Source of the DNA: Kalaharituber pfeilii
Lineage: Eukaryota; Ascomycota; Pezizomycetes; Pezizales; Pezizaceae
Direction: 5' to 3'
Assembly (NCBI GenBank): GCA_015179045.1
Contig: WHUZ01000039.1
Location: 310,001-374,000, forward strand
DNA: 64,000 nt
The notes under the pieces were generated by a model. It ran no database searches, was not told the origin of the DNA, and saw only the letters and a program-made list of their open reading frames with translations. Both the position numbers and the translations under genes were made by a program. The stretch's first letter is position 1; each line of letters starts with the position of its first letter. This document shows positions 11,050 through 21,547 of the stretch, piece by piece.

Positions 11050-11780
11050 ATCTATACGGATTGGAGCAGAATGGAAGGGAAAGCAGGAGCAGGCGTGTAC
11101 ACGCGGACACAGAGGATATCGACCTACCTGGGCACTAAGGCGACAGTAAATGACGCGGAGCTGCTCGCGATCACCAAAGCCCTCGAATCAGAGGAGGCTG
11201 AACTCATGATAGTTACGGACTCCCAGGTGGCCATCAGCAAGATGGAGAAAATCTCCCAAGGTCACCCGACACCAGACGGTGCAACGAACGCGCTCAGAAA
11301 GGCCTGGGAGGACAGGATAGCACGGGGGACATGGATGTGGTGATAAAGTGGGTCAAGGGACACAAGGGGATACCGGGGAACGTGGAGGCAGACAAAGCGT
11401 CCAAAATCGGCATGTGCCTACAATACCAAGACGAAATAGTAACGGAACCCAGGATACGTCAATCGGCGAAGGCACGCAGAGCGGAGGAGAGAAACCGCCT
11501 GAAGCTGAACTACAAACCCCTCCAGAGACTGGGGAACCACGTGGGCACCCTCGCCGGACTGTTGGGCGGTAAGGGCTTACGAGCCTGGAGATTCAGAATA
11601 GGCAAATCTGACGGCCCGGAATGCCGATGGTGCGGGGAGCAGGAGGAGACCACAGCACACGTACTCAACGAATGCCGGGTATGGAAAAGGAAATGGCCCG
11701 GAGGGAGAGACGCCATACTAAGACCCCCGAAGGGGGACGGGAATCCGCTGCTGATATTGATGGGATGGATGGAAGAATGA
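11050..11780 (+). pseudogene. LINE ORF2 C-terminus: RNase H and zinc knuckle
   Basis: Type I RNase H of a Tad-like LINE, which would remove the RNA strand after reverse transcription. Visible blocks: YTDWS (first Asp), VNDAELLAI (Glu), VTDSQVAI (Asp), and, after a one-base frameshift near 11330, KGHKGIPGNVEADKA (His and last Asp). The knuckle CRWCGEQEETTAHVLNEC lies at about 11620-11675, and the frame ends at TGA 11778-11780. The usual Gly of TDGS is Trp here. The frameshift and the 5' truncation make it non-functional. Confidence 0.85.
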
Positions 11781-12122
11781 CCGGGACGCTAAACTACTTT
11801 CTCATCTGTTTGCCGTTGACTCTCTGATCTTTCCATTTATTTTTTTCATTTACTCTCTTACTTTCCCATGTGTACTTAACATCGCCATAGCCCACAGGGC
11901 GGCAAGCGATTAATGATATAAAAAAAAAAAAAAAAAAACCCTACAGACGAGCAGTAGATGATCGTGTTCATCCCATTGGAGCTCCGTCCCCCCCACAGAC
12001 AATTATCTAAACAGGGTTCTATAGCAGGATCATATAGCGTGACATCCACAAGGACAGGCTGGCGTCCAGAGAGCAATTCCGCCTCAGGGCAAGACCCCTC
12101 AGGGTGATTATGACTCCCTAGA

Positions 12123-12181
12123 TTTTTTTTTCTTTTAATATCATTACTCGCATGCTGCCCCGTGTGCTATGGCGTGATGAC
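12123..12181 (-). mobile_element. Lineage B tail at a splice acceptor
   Basis: T-run, then the reversed lineage B 3' end (variant GCGAGTAATGATATT). The duplication TGACTCCCTAGA lies at 12111-12122 and 12182-12193. The duplicated word contains the CTAG acceptor of the acidic gene's intron. Confidence 0.88.
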
Positions 12182-12285
12182 TGACTCCCTAGAGGGGAAT
12201 CAAGCCGCACCTCAACCCTTATCTCCCTTGAAGTCTTACCCCGTCGCTATGTAGTAGTCAACGTGGACCCTAGGCCGGATCTGCA

Positions 12286-12345
12286 TTAGGGTAGGAGGGT
12301 CCCTATCTTCGCAGCCTTGTCTGCCTCTTCAGTGGCCCTGAGTCC
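12286..12345 (-). mobile_element. Short lineage B LINE RNase H fragment
   Basis: Minus-strand reading gives EEADKAAKIGTLLP, matching EEADKAAKLGAFLP of the LINE at 1.1-1.8 kb at both the DNA and protein level. The remainder of the element is not recognisable. Confidence 0.6.
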
Positions 12346-13170
12346 CTGATCCATAGGTAGTGGATTCTGGCTTGGCGCCCCACCAGTTTCCTGCCCCAGC
12401 CAGTCCTCCCCCCGATTCGTACACTGCCATCCAGCCTTGATCTTCTGCATCTGTGATTTTCCCTTCCCACCCCCTTCATGCTGAAGACGGTAGCGTTGGG
12501 AGTATCGCAAATGGAAGCGGCTCCTTCCAGTCCAGAGTACCTTTCAAGCAGCTTTCGCCTTCGGATCTCAGTGCCCTGCTCTCCACCCTGATACCTTCTT
12601 CTGTGAATGTTTCGACTGACTAATTTGGCTTAGACCCTCGACTATATCCCGCCGTGTACTATCCCAGGGGGTAATAACGAGGGTGGGTGTTCGCATGAGA
12701 ATGAATGTTCCAGGGTTTAAATCTCGCGAGACGGTGAGCGTGATTGGGTCGAGTGCGAAATGAGGTAGACGTGGCTGTTTCCGCGATGTTCTCGCTTGTG
12801 AGTATAAATAGGCCCTGCGAGTTGTACCAGAGCCGGCCACAAATCGCAAAACGCATCCTCAGTCGCGTCGTACACAACTCGGTCGCCGCCCGGCCCGCGG
12901 CGTCTTGGAAGCACGCGATGACGCCAAGAACTCAGCCCCGTGCATGATGCTACCCACTGCAGTAACTCATGCTGGCACCTGCCGAAAAGGGTAGATGCGG
13001 TTGCGGGTGCACTAGGGAGTCTTGCTCCTCTTCGTTCCCCGCTGCTTCTGCTTCTTCTCTCCTCCAAACCAACCCCATACGATTCTGCGTTCTGATAGAC
13101 CACGGCACTTCCAGATTTCCGCATGAAGCCTTCCGTCACGTTGCCAGCACTGTTTCACACAGGCAAAATC
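12346..13170. other. 5' region of the second coiled-coil gene copy
   Basis: No gene accepted. The word GGGTTTAAATCTC near 12714 recalls a tRNA B box, but no tRNA fold or A box fits. The last 200 bp resemble 9500-9735, ahead of copy 1. Confidence 0.35.
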
Positions 13171-13794
13171 ATGCTCGCCCTCTCAGTCATAGTTACTTAT
13201 ATCCTCTATTGAAGTTCAGATGCCTCTACCACCACCTTCGCACGGGTTCTGCCCATAGTAGAAACCGCTTCCTACAATGCACCACTCTCGTTGCAGTGAG
13301 ATCTATCTGGAGCCTACTGCAGTGGCCTGGACTATAGTCCTACCAGTCCCCGTCACCACTTTTGCTGCTACGACGAGCCCTTCCTCCCCAGACTCCCCCC
13401 GAGGAGGTTTGTATATGAGGTGGCAAAACAAGCCAACTGGGTCGCTGTGACCTGTATAGCGGCGCTCACGTTTCTAGTACATGAGTTGCGACCTGGTCTA
13501 ACATCCTATTGGGAGCATAGAGAGAACAGGGCTCTGCAAACGAAGCGGCAGGAGTAGGAGAAGAAGAGCATGGAGGAAACGAACAAGTGGGAAGAGGAAA
13601 TAAGGAATGAAAAGAAGGAGTGGAGAGAATGCAGGAGAAAACGGGTTGAAGATGCAGAGGAGGCGATGTTAAGAGAGGAGGTTGAATGGACCAAGGGGAG
13701 GAGGGAGAGGCAGAGAGAGAGAAAAACGGCGGATTAACGCCGAAGACGACTTGTGGAGGCAGGGAAGAAGGGTATAAGAGAATAAGATGCGTCA
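13171..13794 (+). pseudogene. Coiled-coil protein, copy 2 (dead)
   Basis: Same order as copy 1: ATGCTCGCC start with a hydrophobic opening (MLALSVIVTYILY then stop), then VYEVAKQANWVAVTC (about 13410-13455), ELRPGLTSYWEHRENRALQ, and Arg/Glu-rich coiled coil with RRINAEDDLWRQGRR. Breaks: TAG in the first coil segment (about 13553-13555), a one-base shift at the GAGAGAGAAA run (about 13715-13725), and a TAA at about 13775. The sequence then departs from copy 1 at about 13795 and returns to it at about 14535. Confidence 0.6.
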
Positions 13795-14534
13795 CATTTT
13801 TGAAAACATTAGGCTGTGCGTTGCAGTGGTAGTGAATTTATCGGAACAGACTAGTTTTCAGGACCTGGCATGACGTGACAACCAATCAGTCCCAACATGG
13901 CAGCGAACGGAGTATGTATCTACGGTAGGTCTTTCTCCTCCCCCGTGCGGGTACTCAAAATTGGATTTCAATCGAAATCTATCTGGACATGAATTAAGAA
14001 TCAAATACGTAACGCTCGAAAACCCTGTCTTCAAGTTCCTACTTATTCAGAGGGTTGACAACGCTAAGCGTGCATGCCTGGTCAGATGTCCGCAGACATG
14101 GCTGGATATTTGCATTTAGTATCCGCCTGTTGGATCAAAATCCAAGAAGCATACTTGTATTCAATCAAATACAGTATATGTCTTGTGAGAGGGCCTTGGC
14201 ATCGGACGAGATCGCTTATCACGACCCTGAAGATGTTGTCGCAATATCTTGTATTCGATTTCTATTCGGTATGCTTCCATTGCAAATACACGTCTGAAAA
14301 CACCTTTAGAATGAGTGCTTAGATAAGATTGCGCCTTTTCAAAGCCTTATTATACTGTAGAAGCTTCTACATGGTCCCAAGGGGGCTCACCAAAAGTAAG
14401 TAACCCTGCGTGAGTGATTATGTTGCCAAAAATACAAAAAGGTAGTTCAAAGATGAGAAATAAGATAAGCATAATAATAGAAGACAGGACATAGCATATA
14501 ATACTTCACTTCACACTCCCTACTGCTGAATATA
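13795..14534. other. 740-bp segment splitting copy 2 of the gene pair
   Basis: Absent from the matching place in copy 1. It has no poly(A), no terminal repeat that I can see, and no coding motif, so whether it is an insertion or a replacement is unclear. Confidence 0.35.
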
Positions 14535-14785
14535 CACGTGCAGAAAGAACATATCTAGCCAGCACAATTCCGACGCGGAAGACATATCCGCCGAGTAGTT
14601 CTCGCCATAGGCGTCATGAATGGCTCCCTCGTCTTTCCCACCTTTCTCGGCTTCGTCATCTTCGTCGTCTTCCCCGTCTTCCATGCCATCTTCGCTATTT
14701 TTGTCATCGTTGTCATGCTCAACGTCCTCGCCTTTCTCATCTTCTAACTTGTCGAAGCTGTCCAGCTCGAGCTCCAGTGCCGCCC
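14535..14785 (-). pseudogene. Acidic protein, copy 2 fragment
   Basis: Minus-strand reading: ALELELDSFDKLEDEKGED, a long Asp/Glu stretch, then SADMSSASELCWLDM, collinear with copy 1. Upstream coding sequence is missing; the frame runs into a LINE at about 14790. The conserved reading frame, with many differences from copy 1, favours this strand as the coding one. Confidence 0.5.
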
Positions 14786-14789
14786 GAAA

Positions 14790-15212
14790 TCAGAAAAAGG
14801 GATACCCGATGCCCGTCCTTTTTTTTTTTTTTTTTTTAATTCACGTAACCCCGCATACAGGCTACCAGGCTATGGCAGGGACCCGTATACCCGGGTCAGG
14901 TTAAAGCAGCTGCCTATCTACACTACGTACACGCTTGGTACACAACGTACCCTCCGGCCCTTCAGCTAGCCCATATCGAGGCTGGCGAACCAAACCTCGA
15001 CTGGGTTGCCCTCTACCCCCTCCTGCTTCCACCCTTTCTCCTCTAAGTCCTCCCAGCACTGCCAGGTGACTATCTCACCGCTCTCCTTCTTTCTCTTGGG
15101 CCGTTCCAGCTCGCCACACTCGAACACCACATGTTCTGCACTCCAAGCTGCCCCACAAGAACACCGCGCCTCCTCTCCACTGATTTTCCTCCTCCACATG
15201 GCTCCACCTTTC
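14790..15212 (-). mobile_element. Lineage A (subtype C) LINE, 3' part, split by hAT
   Basis: T-run from 14819, then the reversed subtype C 3' end and 3' region, then the ORF2 end: knuckle CSCGAAWSAEHVVFEC and a closing EVWFASLDMG. Closely similar to 57449-57860. At 15213 an hAT end breaks it right after CACCTTTC. The short stretch before the T-run (GATACCCGATGCCCGTCC) also matches LINE sequence at 58680. Confidence 0.85.
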
Positions 15213-16335
15213 TAGTGAGCGGCACGAGCTAGAGGGTGAGCTCGAGCCAGCTCGTGGGTAAGTGAGCTCGGCTCGAGCCGAGCTCGTCAAATAGAAGGTG
15301 AGCTCGAGCTTGATTACATGATATTGATAACTAATCTAAACTATTCTACAGCTTTATCCTCCTCGTCGCTATCCACTAAATTCAGTTTTTCTTCTACATT
15401 TACTCCTGCTGCAAGTTCCTCTACTGCTTCCTTCAGCTCACCAACATTGAGCCAGGGCTTTAGTCTTTAAGTACATAATAGCGCTCATAGTCCCATCTTC
15501 CATTCCGTTTCGGCGCTTGTTGAGAACTTCGCCTTTTCTAAACTTTAGGGTTGCAATATTGGAGGAGCTCTAGAAATGATGCCTTTTCTACTACTAGTTT
15601 GATTGGTGAATTTGTTGAGATAAGAAAGCGGCAAAGGAGTTCACAATACGTTGTTTCAGAAAAGCTCTCTGGTTTATCATAGTCACTTTGTTGGAACCAT
15701 CATCTCAAATGGTATTCGTCGCTACAATTCTGTGGCGTTAGCTTACTAGCTGACGCGAAAGTGGAACTGATGCATGTGACTTCCGAAAATAGTGAAGTAA
15801 CATGGATGTGGTTGTTGACACAGCTTTGACTTGCCAAGTCTTGAAACAATGCACACATATAAAATTTCGTGACTCACTATCTGATATTTTTCACCCGTAA
15901 AATTATACATCTTTTATACAGGTAACTATGATGATGAGAGTTTCAAAACAGTATGCTGATCTTCAACTGAACAATATCGGCCAGCTAGGCTGGCAAGAAA
16001 GGGCATTATAAATTGATATAGAATTCATTGTCATATTGATAAATTGCTAATGTAGTATAAGAAACAAGAATCTTGAAGTGTAGTATGAGGATTAAGGGTC
16101 TCGAAGCATACTATGAGTCTCGAAGTCTTGATATTGGGTAGTAGTAAAGAGAAAAGAATTTCAAGAGGATAGAGAGAAATAGAAAGGCCTAATACACACT
16201 CTTTTGATATGCAACTTACCTTCTTAAGACCTTGAGAGATATTAAACATAAAAGACTTGATATAGGTCTATGTAATTGAACCACTTTGATATTTATAGAA
16301 GTTGTTGGCAGGTCGGAATGAGCTCCGAGTCTCTA
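15213..16335 (-). mobile_element. Degenerate hAT transposon with transposase remnants
   Basis: Begins with the terminal repeat TAGTGAGCGGCACGAGC and GAGCTCG-rich subterminal repeats, shared with the MITE at 37653-37976. Minus-strand readings show a BED zinc finger (CVHC ... HYFRKSH, about 15785-15870), the adjoining hAT segment ETTYCELLCRFLIS to LELLQYCNPKV (about 15545-15680), and a C-terminal block NGMEDGTMSAIMYLKT (about 15475-15535). The catalytic core between them is missing and frames are broken, so it is dead. Near 16295-16333 it matches the inside of the MITE, after which a LINE takes over; the second terminal repeat is not found. Confidence 0.75.
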
Positions 16336-16439
16336 ATTTAGGGAAAATAGTAGCAAGAATCAGTTTCCCCCCTCCCCCCCCCCCCCCCCTCCTTCCTCCT
16401 GACCGACCATAACCGTATCTAAATGAAAAGGTAACCTCA

Positions 16440-17106
16440 CTCTCCAATCTCATCAGCGGGTCTTCCCCCCCCTCCCCTTCGACTCTCGGTGGTCTCCTCA
16501 CGTGATCTTCCCCCCCGGGCCACCTCCGCCGCCACACTCTGCACTGTCCTAACAGACGTCTCGTTGTCTCCTCCTCCTCCCCGCACCACCTGCACTCTGG
16601 TCCGTCCCTTCCCCAATTTCCCACCTCCAAGCACGTAGACCCTCACCCCCCACCAGTCCCGCCAATCTCCCTGTCAGGTGCCCCAGCCTCTCTAGTGGTC
16701 TATATGCCAATTCCAACCGGTTTCTCTCCTCCGCCCTCTCCCTCCTTCCTCTTTGTCTCATACCGGCTTCCGTAACAATCTCTGGGGCGCGCTGCAATGC
16801 AGTACCCACTCTCGCCGCCTCATCCGCCGCCTCGTTCCCCTCAATGCCTCTATGAGCTTTGACCCATAGAACCGCCAAGTCCAGCTCCCCTCGCTCGACT
16901 CTCTTCTCCCACGCCTCCCTGAGCCGGTTCGTCGCTCCGTCATGGGTGAGACCCCCCCTCGCCACGTCAGTCATTCTTTTGATCGCATGCCTTGAGTCTG
17001 TTATTATAAGTAGCTCCCCTTCCACCCTCCCCATCGCCTCGCTGATCGCCATCAACTCCGCGTCATTCACCGTGGCATTCTCTCCCAAGTATACCGACTT
17101 CGACAC
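16440..17106 (-). pseudogene. LINE RNase H and zinc knuckle
   Basis: Minus-strand blocks: VNDAELMAI, ITDSRHAIKRM, WVKAHRGIEGNEAADEA (His and last Asp), then the region RNRLELAYRPLERLGHLTGR. After a frameshift near 16600 the knuckle reads CRWCGEEEETTRRLLGQC, with Arg where His is expected in other copies. That change, the frameshift and the lost 3' end indicate decay. Confidence 0.8.
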
Positions 17107-17472
17107 CCCCTCACTGACCCACCCCGCCCCGCTGTACCCCCATCATACTCCCGTTGGTGTAAACCGGTATCCACCCTTCATCCTTGACGTCGTCGATGTG
17201 TCTCTCCCACTCCTCCCGCTCCGCGTCCCTTGGGAACGTCGATATAACAGCCAACGGTAATTCTCCGCCATGCTTTAATGAACCCCTCAAGTATACCGTT
17301 CCCCTTCCCTCTCCCTCAATCTCTCCCCTTCATATCTCAGCGCCCTCGCCTCCACCCGGGTAGACTCCCATCTCACAAATGTCTCTACGGATTCCAAATT
17401 GGCCAGCCCCTCCACCACATCTCGTCTTGTACCCCAGGGTGCGTGTGTGATTCCTCGCGCCACCGTGTATTG

Positions 17473-19017
17473 CTACTTTTCCAGCTCCCTCAGCTTTTTC
17501 TCCCTTGGCGCTCCGCGTGCAAAGTCGTGCCATGCCCATGCCCCCCAGGTTGCGATATTCCGTGCGATACTTGTATATATCTTTCCCCGTTTCGCCGGCG
17601 CCATCCTGGTAAGGCGTGCGGCCGTCGCCCATGCTGCTTTCCCCAGGCTTAGTCTGCGCGTATGGTGTTCATTGAACTTCAACTCCCAATCTACCCTCAG
17701 TCCTACCAGCCGATACATTGGGCCCTGCACCCCCACTATCAGGGTCTCGGCTTTGTCCGGGTCAATCTTAAAACTCTCTCCAGCGGCGTCTCGCTCCAGT
17801 GCCCGCCTATGCGCCTTGACCTTCTTCCTCAGCTGGCTCATGCACCTGTCGGATATGACGCTGTGATAGTCATCCACGTATGACCTCGTAAACTCCCTCT
17901 CCGCCGTCTTGTCCGCCACGGGTGCAATCCCCACTAGAAACAGGACCGGCGACAACGGTGACCCTTTTTTTTTTTTTTTTTTTTTTTATTTCACGTGACC
18001 CCGCTTGTAGCTGTTCGCCATGGCAGGGCAACGGTGACCCTTGAGGGGCGCCATCCGTCATTGTAAATTCCGCTCGCTTCTTCCCGTCCCACACCATGTT
18101 GCATCTCGTCGGTCTCAGGAACGAGTCCACGAATGCTGCCACACCTTGGTCGACTCCCTCCAGCCTCTCCACCACCCTCCTCCTCCTCACATGATTGAAC
18201 GCTGACCTTATATCGTCCCCCACTATCGCCACCCATTCCCCTCCCCTTAGCCTCCTGTCGACCTCCTTCATCGTCTGCCTCTGCAAGTCTTCCGCTCCTC
18301 TTCTCGGTCTACCCCCTAGTTGTGTCTCGTTAAACAAACTGTCCTTCCTCTGTATTATGTCCGCCACAACCTTCTGTCCCAGCTTTGCCACCGTATTGAG
18401 CAAAGTTATGGGTCTCCAGCTCGCCGGCAGCTCTCTCGGTCTCCCATTCTTTCTTATCATCACCACGTCAAATCCCCTCCCCAACTCGTAGTCTCCATTG
18501 ATATATTCCACTATCCTCTCCCTCACTGCCTCGTACAGGGTCGTCCCTCTTAGTAGCTTCAGTAGCCCGTACTGTACTCCATCCGGACCTGGCGCTGACC
18601 TGGATTTCGTCCTTGTCAGGGCCCGATCTATGGCTTTCCTCGCCTCCTCCTTCTCTATTACCACTCCTACCGGCCTTCTTCGTTCCTCCTGCTCGGTCTC
18701 CTCTGTTATGAAATGTCGCTCTATCAAGGTGTCTGCTATCTCCCGGTCGGAACCCTTTATCCCCATGATGTCCTTCTCACGGAATGGGTCTCTCGCCAGC
18801 CGGAACACGTCCCAGGGGGACGTGATTCTGTCCTCCTCCAGGAACTCCTCCCAGTGTTTCTTCTTCTTTTCCCTGATGATGTCCCTTAGCAGCCGCCGAG
18901 CCTTCGTTCTCATCCCGACCTCGAATCCATTCGACTTGCGTAAAATATATCTTGTCATCTTCCTCGCCTCCTTCACCTCCTTGTCAAACCACCTCTTCGA
19001 CTTATCCGAAATCCGGA
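17473..19017 (-). pseudogene. LINE reverse transcriptase, interrupted
   Basis: Non-LTR reverse transcriptase, which would prime on nicked target DNA. Motifs from N to C: SWRPITLLNTVAKLGQK, GDDIRSAFNHV (motif A Asp), DGAPQGSPL (motif B) broken by a 62-bp insertion, then SPVLFLVG, and SYVDDYHSV (motif C, YVDD). The thumb side ends near 17473. The endonuclease and the start of the RT are missing because of 5' truncation. The catalytic Asp residues are still present, so decay is mostly by insertion and truncation. Confidence 0.88.
17967..18028 (-). mobile_element. Lineage A tail nested in LINE RT
   Basis: 62 bp: T-run plus reversed lineage A end. The 14-bp duplication CAACGGTGACCCTT lies at 17953-17966 and 18029-18042. 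Excision restores GSPLSPV of motif B. Confidence 0.93.
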
Positions 19018-19275
19018 GCAGATGACCCTCATCACGAGCGCTTTGAATGGGCAGTTCAGCACTCACATGAGGCCCTAGTTCAACTGATATTACAGGAGGT
19101 AGCTTTGGATGGCATTTCCTCACATCAGTATATGCAAGGTTTCCTTGCTCGGGCTTCTGCTGGTACCAAGTACGAATGCGAGGTTTCTGAAATGCCTCTT
19201 CTAGTCTCAGCTGCACCTGGATATCCTAATCTTGTGATGTTCTATCTCAGAAAGGGCTCATGGCAGCTAGACTGC

Positions 19276-19335
19276 CCTGCCTTGGCGAACAGCTGCACGC
19301 GGGGTCATGTGATATAAAAAAAAAAAAAAAAAAAA
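19276..19335 (+). mobile_element. 60-bp lineage A tail in the ankyrin gene
   Basis: CCTGCCTTGGCGAACAGC, then GCGGGGTCATGTGATAT and an A-run. The 16-bp duplication ATGGCAGCTAGACTGC lies at 19260-19275 and 19336-19351, the longest in the window. Confidence 0.95.
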
Positions 19336-21223
19336 ATGGCAGCTAGACTGCGAATTTCACTTGCATGAAACGGGCGAAAAACAAACAGCTCTCATGGCTG
19401 CTTCAGCGGGCGGTCATCTAAGAACTGTTGAACATATATTACAAGCTGGAGTGGAGCTTAATCGCAACCCAGAATATCTACGCAAGGCACTTCATTCGGC
19501 ATGTGCAGGAGGCAATCTATTGATTGTCGAGAGACTTGTGCTTGTCGGTGCTCCATTGAATTGGAGCTCCTTACTGGTAGAGGCTGCTAACGCTGGCCAA
19601 GTGAGAATTGTCAGTTACATTCTAGACAGAGAGGGTTTTAACACAACAGCCGACTTAGCTCTAACCCTTTCTGATTCGTTAAATCGTGCAGCTGGAAATG
19701 GACATATGAAGGTTGTCAAGCAGCTGCTGGCAGCAGGAGCAGAAGTCAACAGAGACGATAAAGATGGAAAGTCACCCTTGCACTATGCTGCAGAAGGAGG
19801 CCACGTGGAAGTTGTAGAGCAGTTCCTAGCAGCAGGAGCAGAGGTCAATAGCTTTGATGAAGACGAGAAGACAGCCTTGCACTGCGCTGCAATAGGAGGC
19901 CATGTCGCGGTTATAAAGCAACTCCTAGCAGCAGGAGCAGAGGTCAACAGCGCTGATGAAGGCGAGAAGACACCGTTGCACTGCGCTGCAACAGGCGGCC
20001 ATGTTGAGGTTGTAAAGCAGCTTCTTGCAGCAGGAGCGGTGGTCAACAGCTTCACCAATAAGAGGACACCCTTACACTTCGCTGCAAAAAGAGGTCATGT
20101 CGAGGTTGTAATGCAGCTTCTTGTAGCAGGAGCGGAGGTCAACAGCTTCAACAGTGAAGGGACACCCTTGAACTTCGCTGCAAAAAGAGGCCATATCGGG
20201 GTTGTCAAGCAGCTCCTAGAAGCAGGAGCAGAGGTAAACGGAGGCAATAAGGATCGGAAGACACCCTTGCACCAGGCTGCAGAAGGAGGTCATGTTGAGG
20301 CTGTAAAGCAGCTCCTTGTAGCAGGAGCGGAGGTCAACAGCTTCACCAGTGAGGGGACACCCTTACACTTCGCTGCGGAAAGAGGCCATGTCGAAATTGT
20401 GAAGCAACTCCTAGAAGTGAGGGCAGAGGTCAACAGCGTTGCGGAATCAGATTGGCGGACATCGTTGCACCGGGCTACAGCAGGAGGCCATGTCGAGGTT
20501 GTAAACCAGCTTCTAGCACCAGGAGCGAATGTCACCAGAGTCTCTAATTATGCGTCACCCCTGCACTGGGCTGCCGCAGAAGGCGATTTTGAGGTTGTAA
20601 ACCAGCTCCTAGCAGCAGGAACGGAGGCCCACAGCTTTAGCAGTGAAGGGTCACCCTTGCACTTCGCTGCAGAAAGAGGTCATGTCGAGATTGTAAAGCA
20701 ACTCCTAGAAGCGGGAGCAGAGGTCAACAGCGTTGTGGAATCAGATTGGAGGACATCGTTGCTCCGGGCTGCAGAAGGAGGCCATGTTGAGGTTGTAAAG
20801 CAGCTTCTTGTAGCAGGAGCGGAGGTCAACAGCTTCACCTGTGAGGGGACACCCTTACACTTCGCTGCAGAAAGAGGTCATGTCGAGGTTGTAAACCAGC
20901 TCCTCGCTGCAGGAATAGAGGTCAACAGCTTTAGCAGTGAAGGGGCACCCTTGCACTTCGCTGCAAAAAGAGGCCATGTCGAGATTGTAAAGCAGCTCCT
21001 AGCAGCAAGAGCGGGGATCAACAGAGGTAATGACGATGGAAACACACCCTTGCACCATGCTACACAAAGAGGCCTTGTGGAAATTGTAAAGCACCTCCTA
21101 GAAGCAGGAGCGGAGGTCAACAGACAAAACAAGTATATGGATACACCTTTGCACTTTGCTACTAAAAGAGGCGATGGCGAGATTGTAAAGCAGCTCCTAG
21201 CAGCAGGAACAACTTCTCGAAGC

Positions 21224-21547
21224 CTGTATGACTGGGACAGAACTACAAAGGTGGACGGAAAGGGGAAGGAGAGGGATGTGGAGGAGATGGACATGACTGC
21301 TTGATTGTCTGGGGGGATATTTGGGTATTCGTGCTTGATTGTTCTCATGGGACATTGGGCTCTCGCTTTGTGTTTCCTCCGCATCACCGAAGTAGTGGTA
21401 TCTTTGTGTCTTTTTACAAGGGGTCGAATGTGTAGGTAGTTGCACAGGTGCCTGTCTCCGGGCCATAAGGACTTCGGTCCAGGGACCCTGCCATGGCGAA
21501 CAGCTGCAAGCGGGGTTAGGTGAAATAAAAAAAAAAAAAAAAAAAAA
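21224..21547 (+). mobile_element. Lineage A 3' region in the ankyrin gene
   Basis: 324 bp of LINE 3' region ending in the lineage A tail and A-run. AACTTCTCGAAGC flanks it at 21211-21223 and 21548-21560. It supplies the last 28 codons and the stop of the upstream ankyrin frame. Confidence 0.92.

Larger units (their letters stand above)
10980..11938 (+). mobile_element. 5'-truncated lineage B LINE inside the acidic gene
   Basis: Carries the RNase H and zinc-knuckle end of ORF2 plus the 3' end and A-tail. The duplication CCCTACAGA flanks it at 10971-10979 and 11939-11947. Removing it rejoins the words LLLVCR and ELAQMD of the acidic gene, as in the fragment at 58.73-58.85 kb. Confidence 0.9.
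10665..12290 (-). pseudogene. Acidic protein of a duplicated gene pair, copy 1, split by LINEs
   Basis: Reading from the minus strand: HVDYYIATG (about 12240-12270), a 51-bp intron (12189-12239), then PVLVDVTLYDPAIEPCLDN (12010-12070). After a G-run frameshift come WDEHDHLLLVCR (11948-11985), an interruption by a LINE, then ELAQMDGQHLVCKLRRVTSV and ELELDRFDRLEDE (10885-10970). A long Asp/Glu run and SEDISSTSGLCW near the 3' end (10675-10720) close it. Related blocks occur in copy 2 (14.54-14.78 kb) and in a fragment at 58.73-58.85 kb, so the minus strand is probably the coding one. The function is unknown; acidic tails of this kind occur in nuclear and chaperone proteins, but that is only an analogy. 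At least two frameshifts and the LINE make this copy inactive. Confidence 0.55.
16345..19017 (-). mobile_element. Lineage B LINE, 5'-truncated (RT, RNase H, knuckle)
   Basis: A minus-strand LINE 2.6 kb long. Its 5' truncation point at about 19017 lies inside an ankyrin gene. Its 3' end is odd: after the knuckle region the sequence runs into a C/G homopolymer tract (16368-16392) and hAT sequence, with no A-tail. A lineage A tail is nested inside the reverse transcriptase. Confidence 0.85.

Noticed and set aside
12560..12760. A tRNA or tRNA-derived SINE suggested by GGGTTTAAATCTC
   Set aside because: No matching A box at the right distance and no cloverleaf pairing.
17967..18028. Short A-tailed insertions as a SINE family
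   Set aside because: The 5' ends differ in every copy and longer copies continue into LINE ORF2, so they are truncated LINEs.
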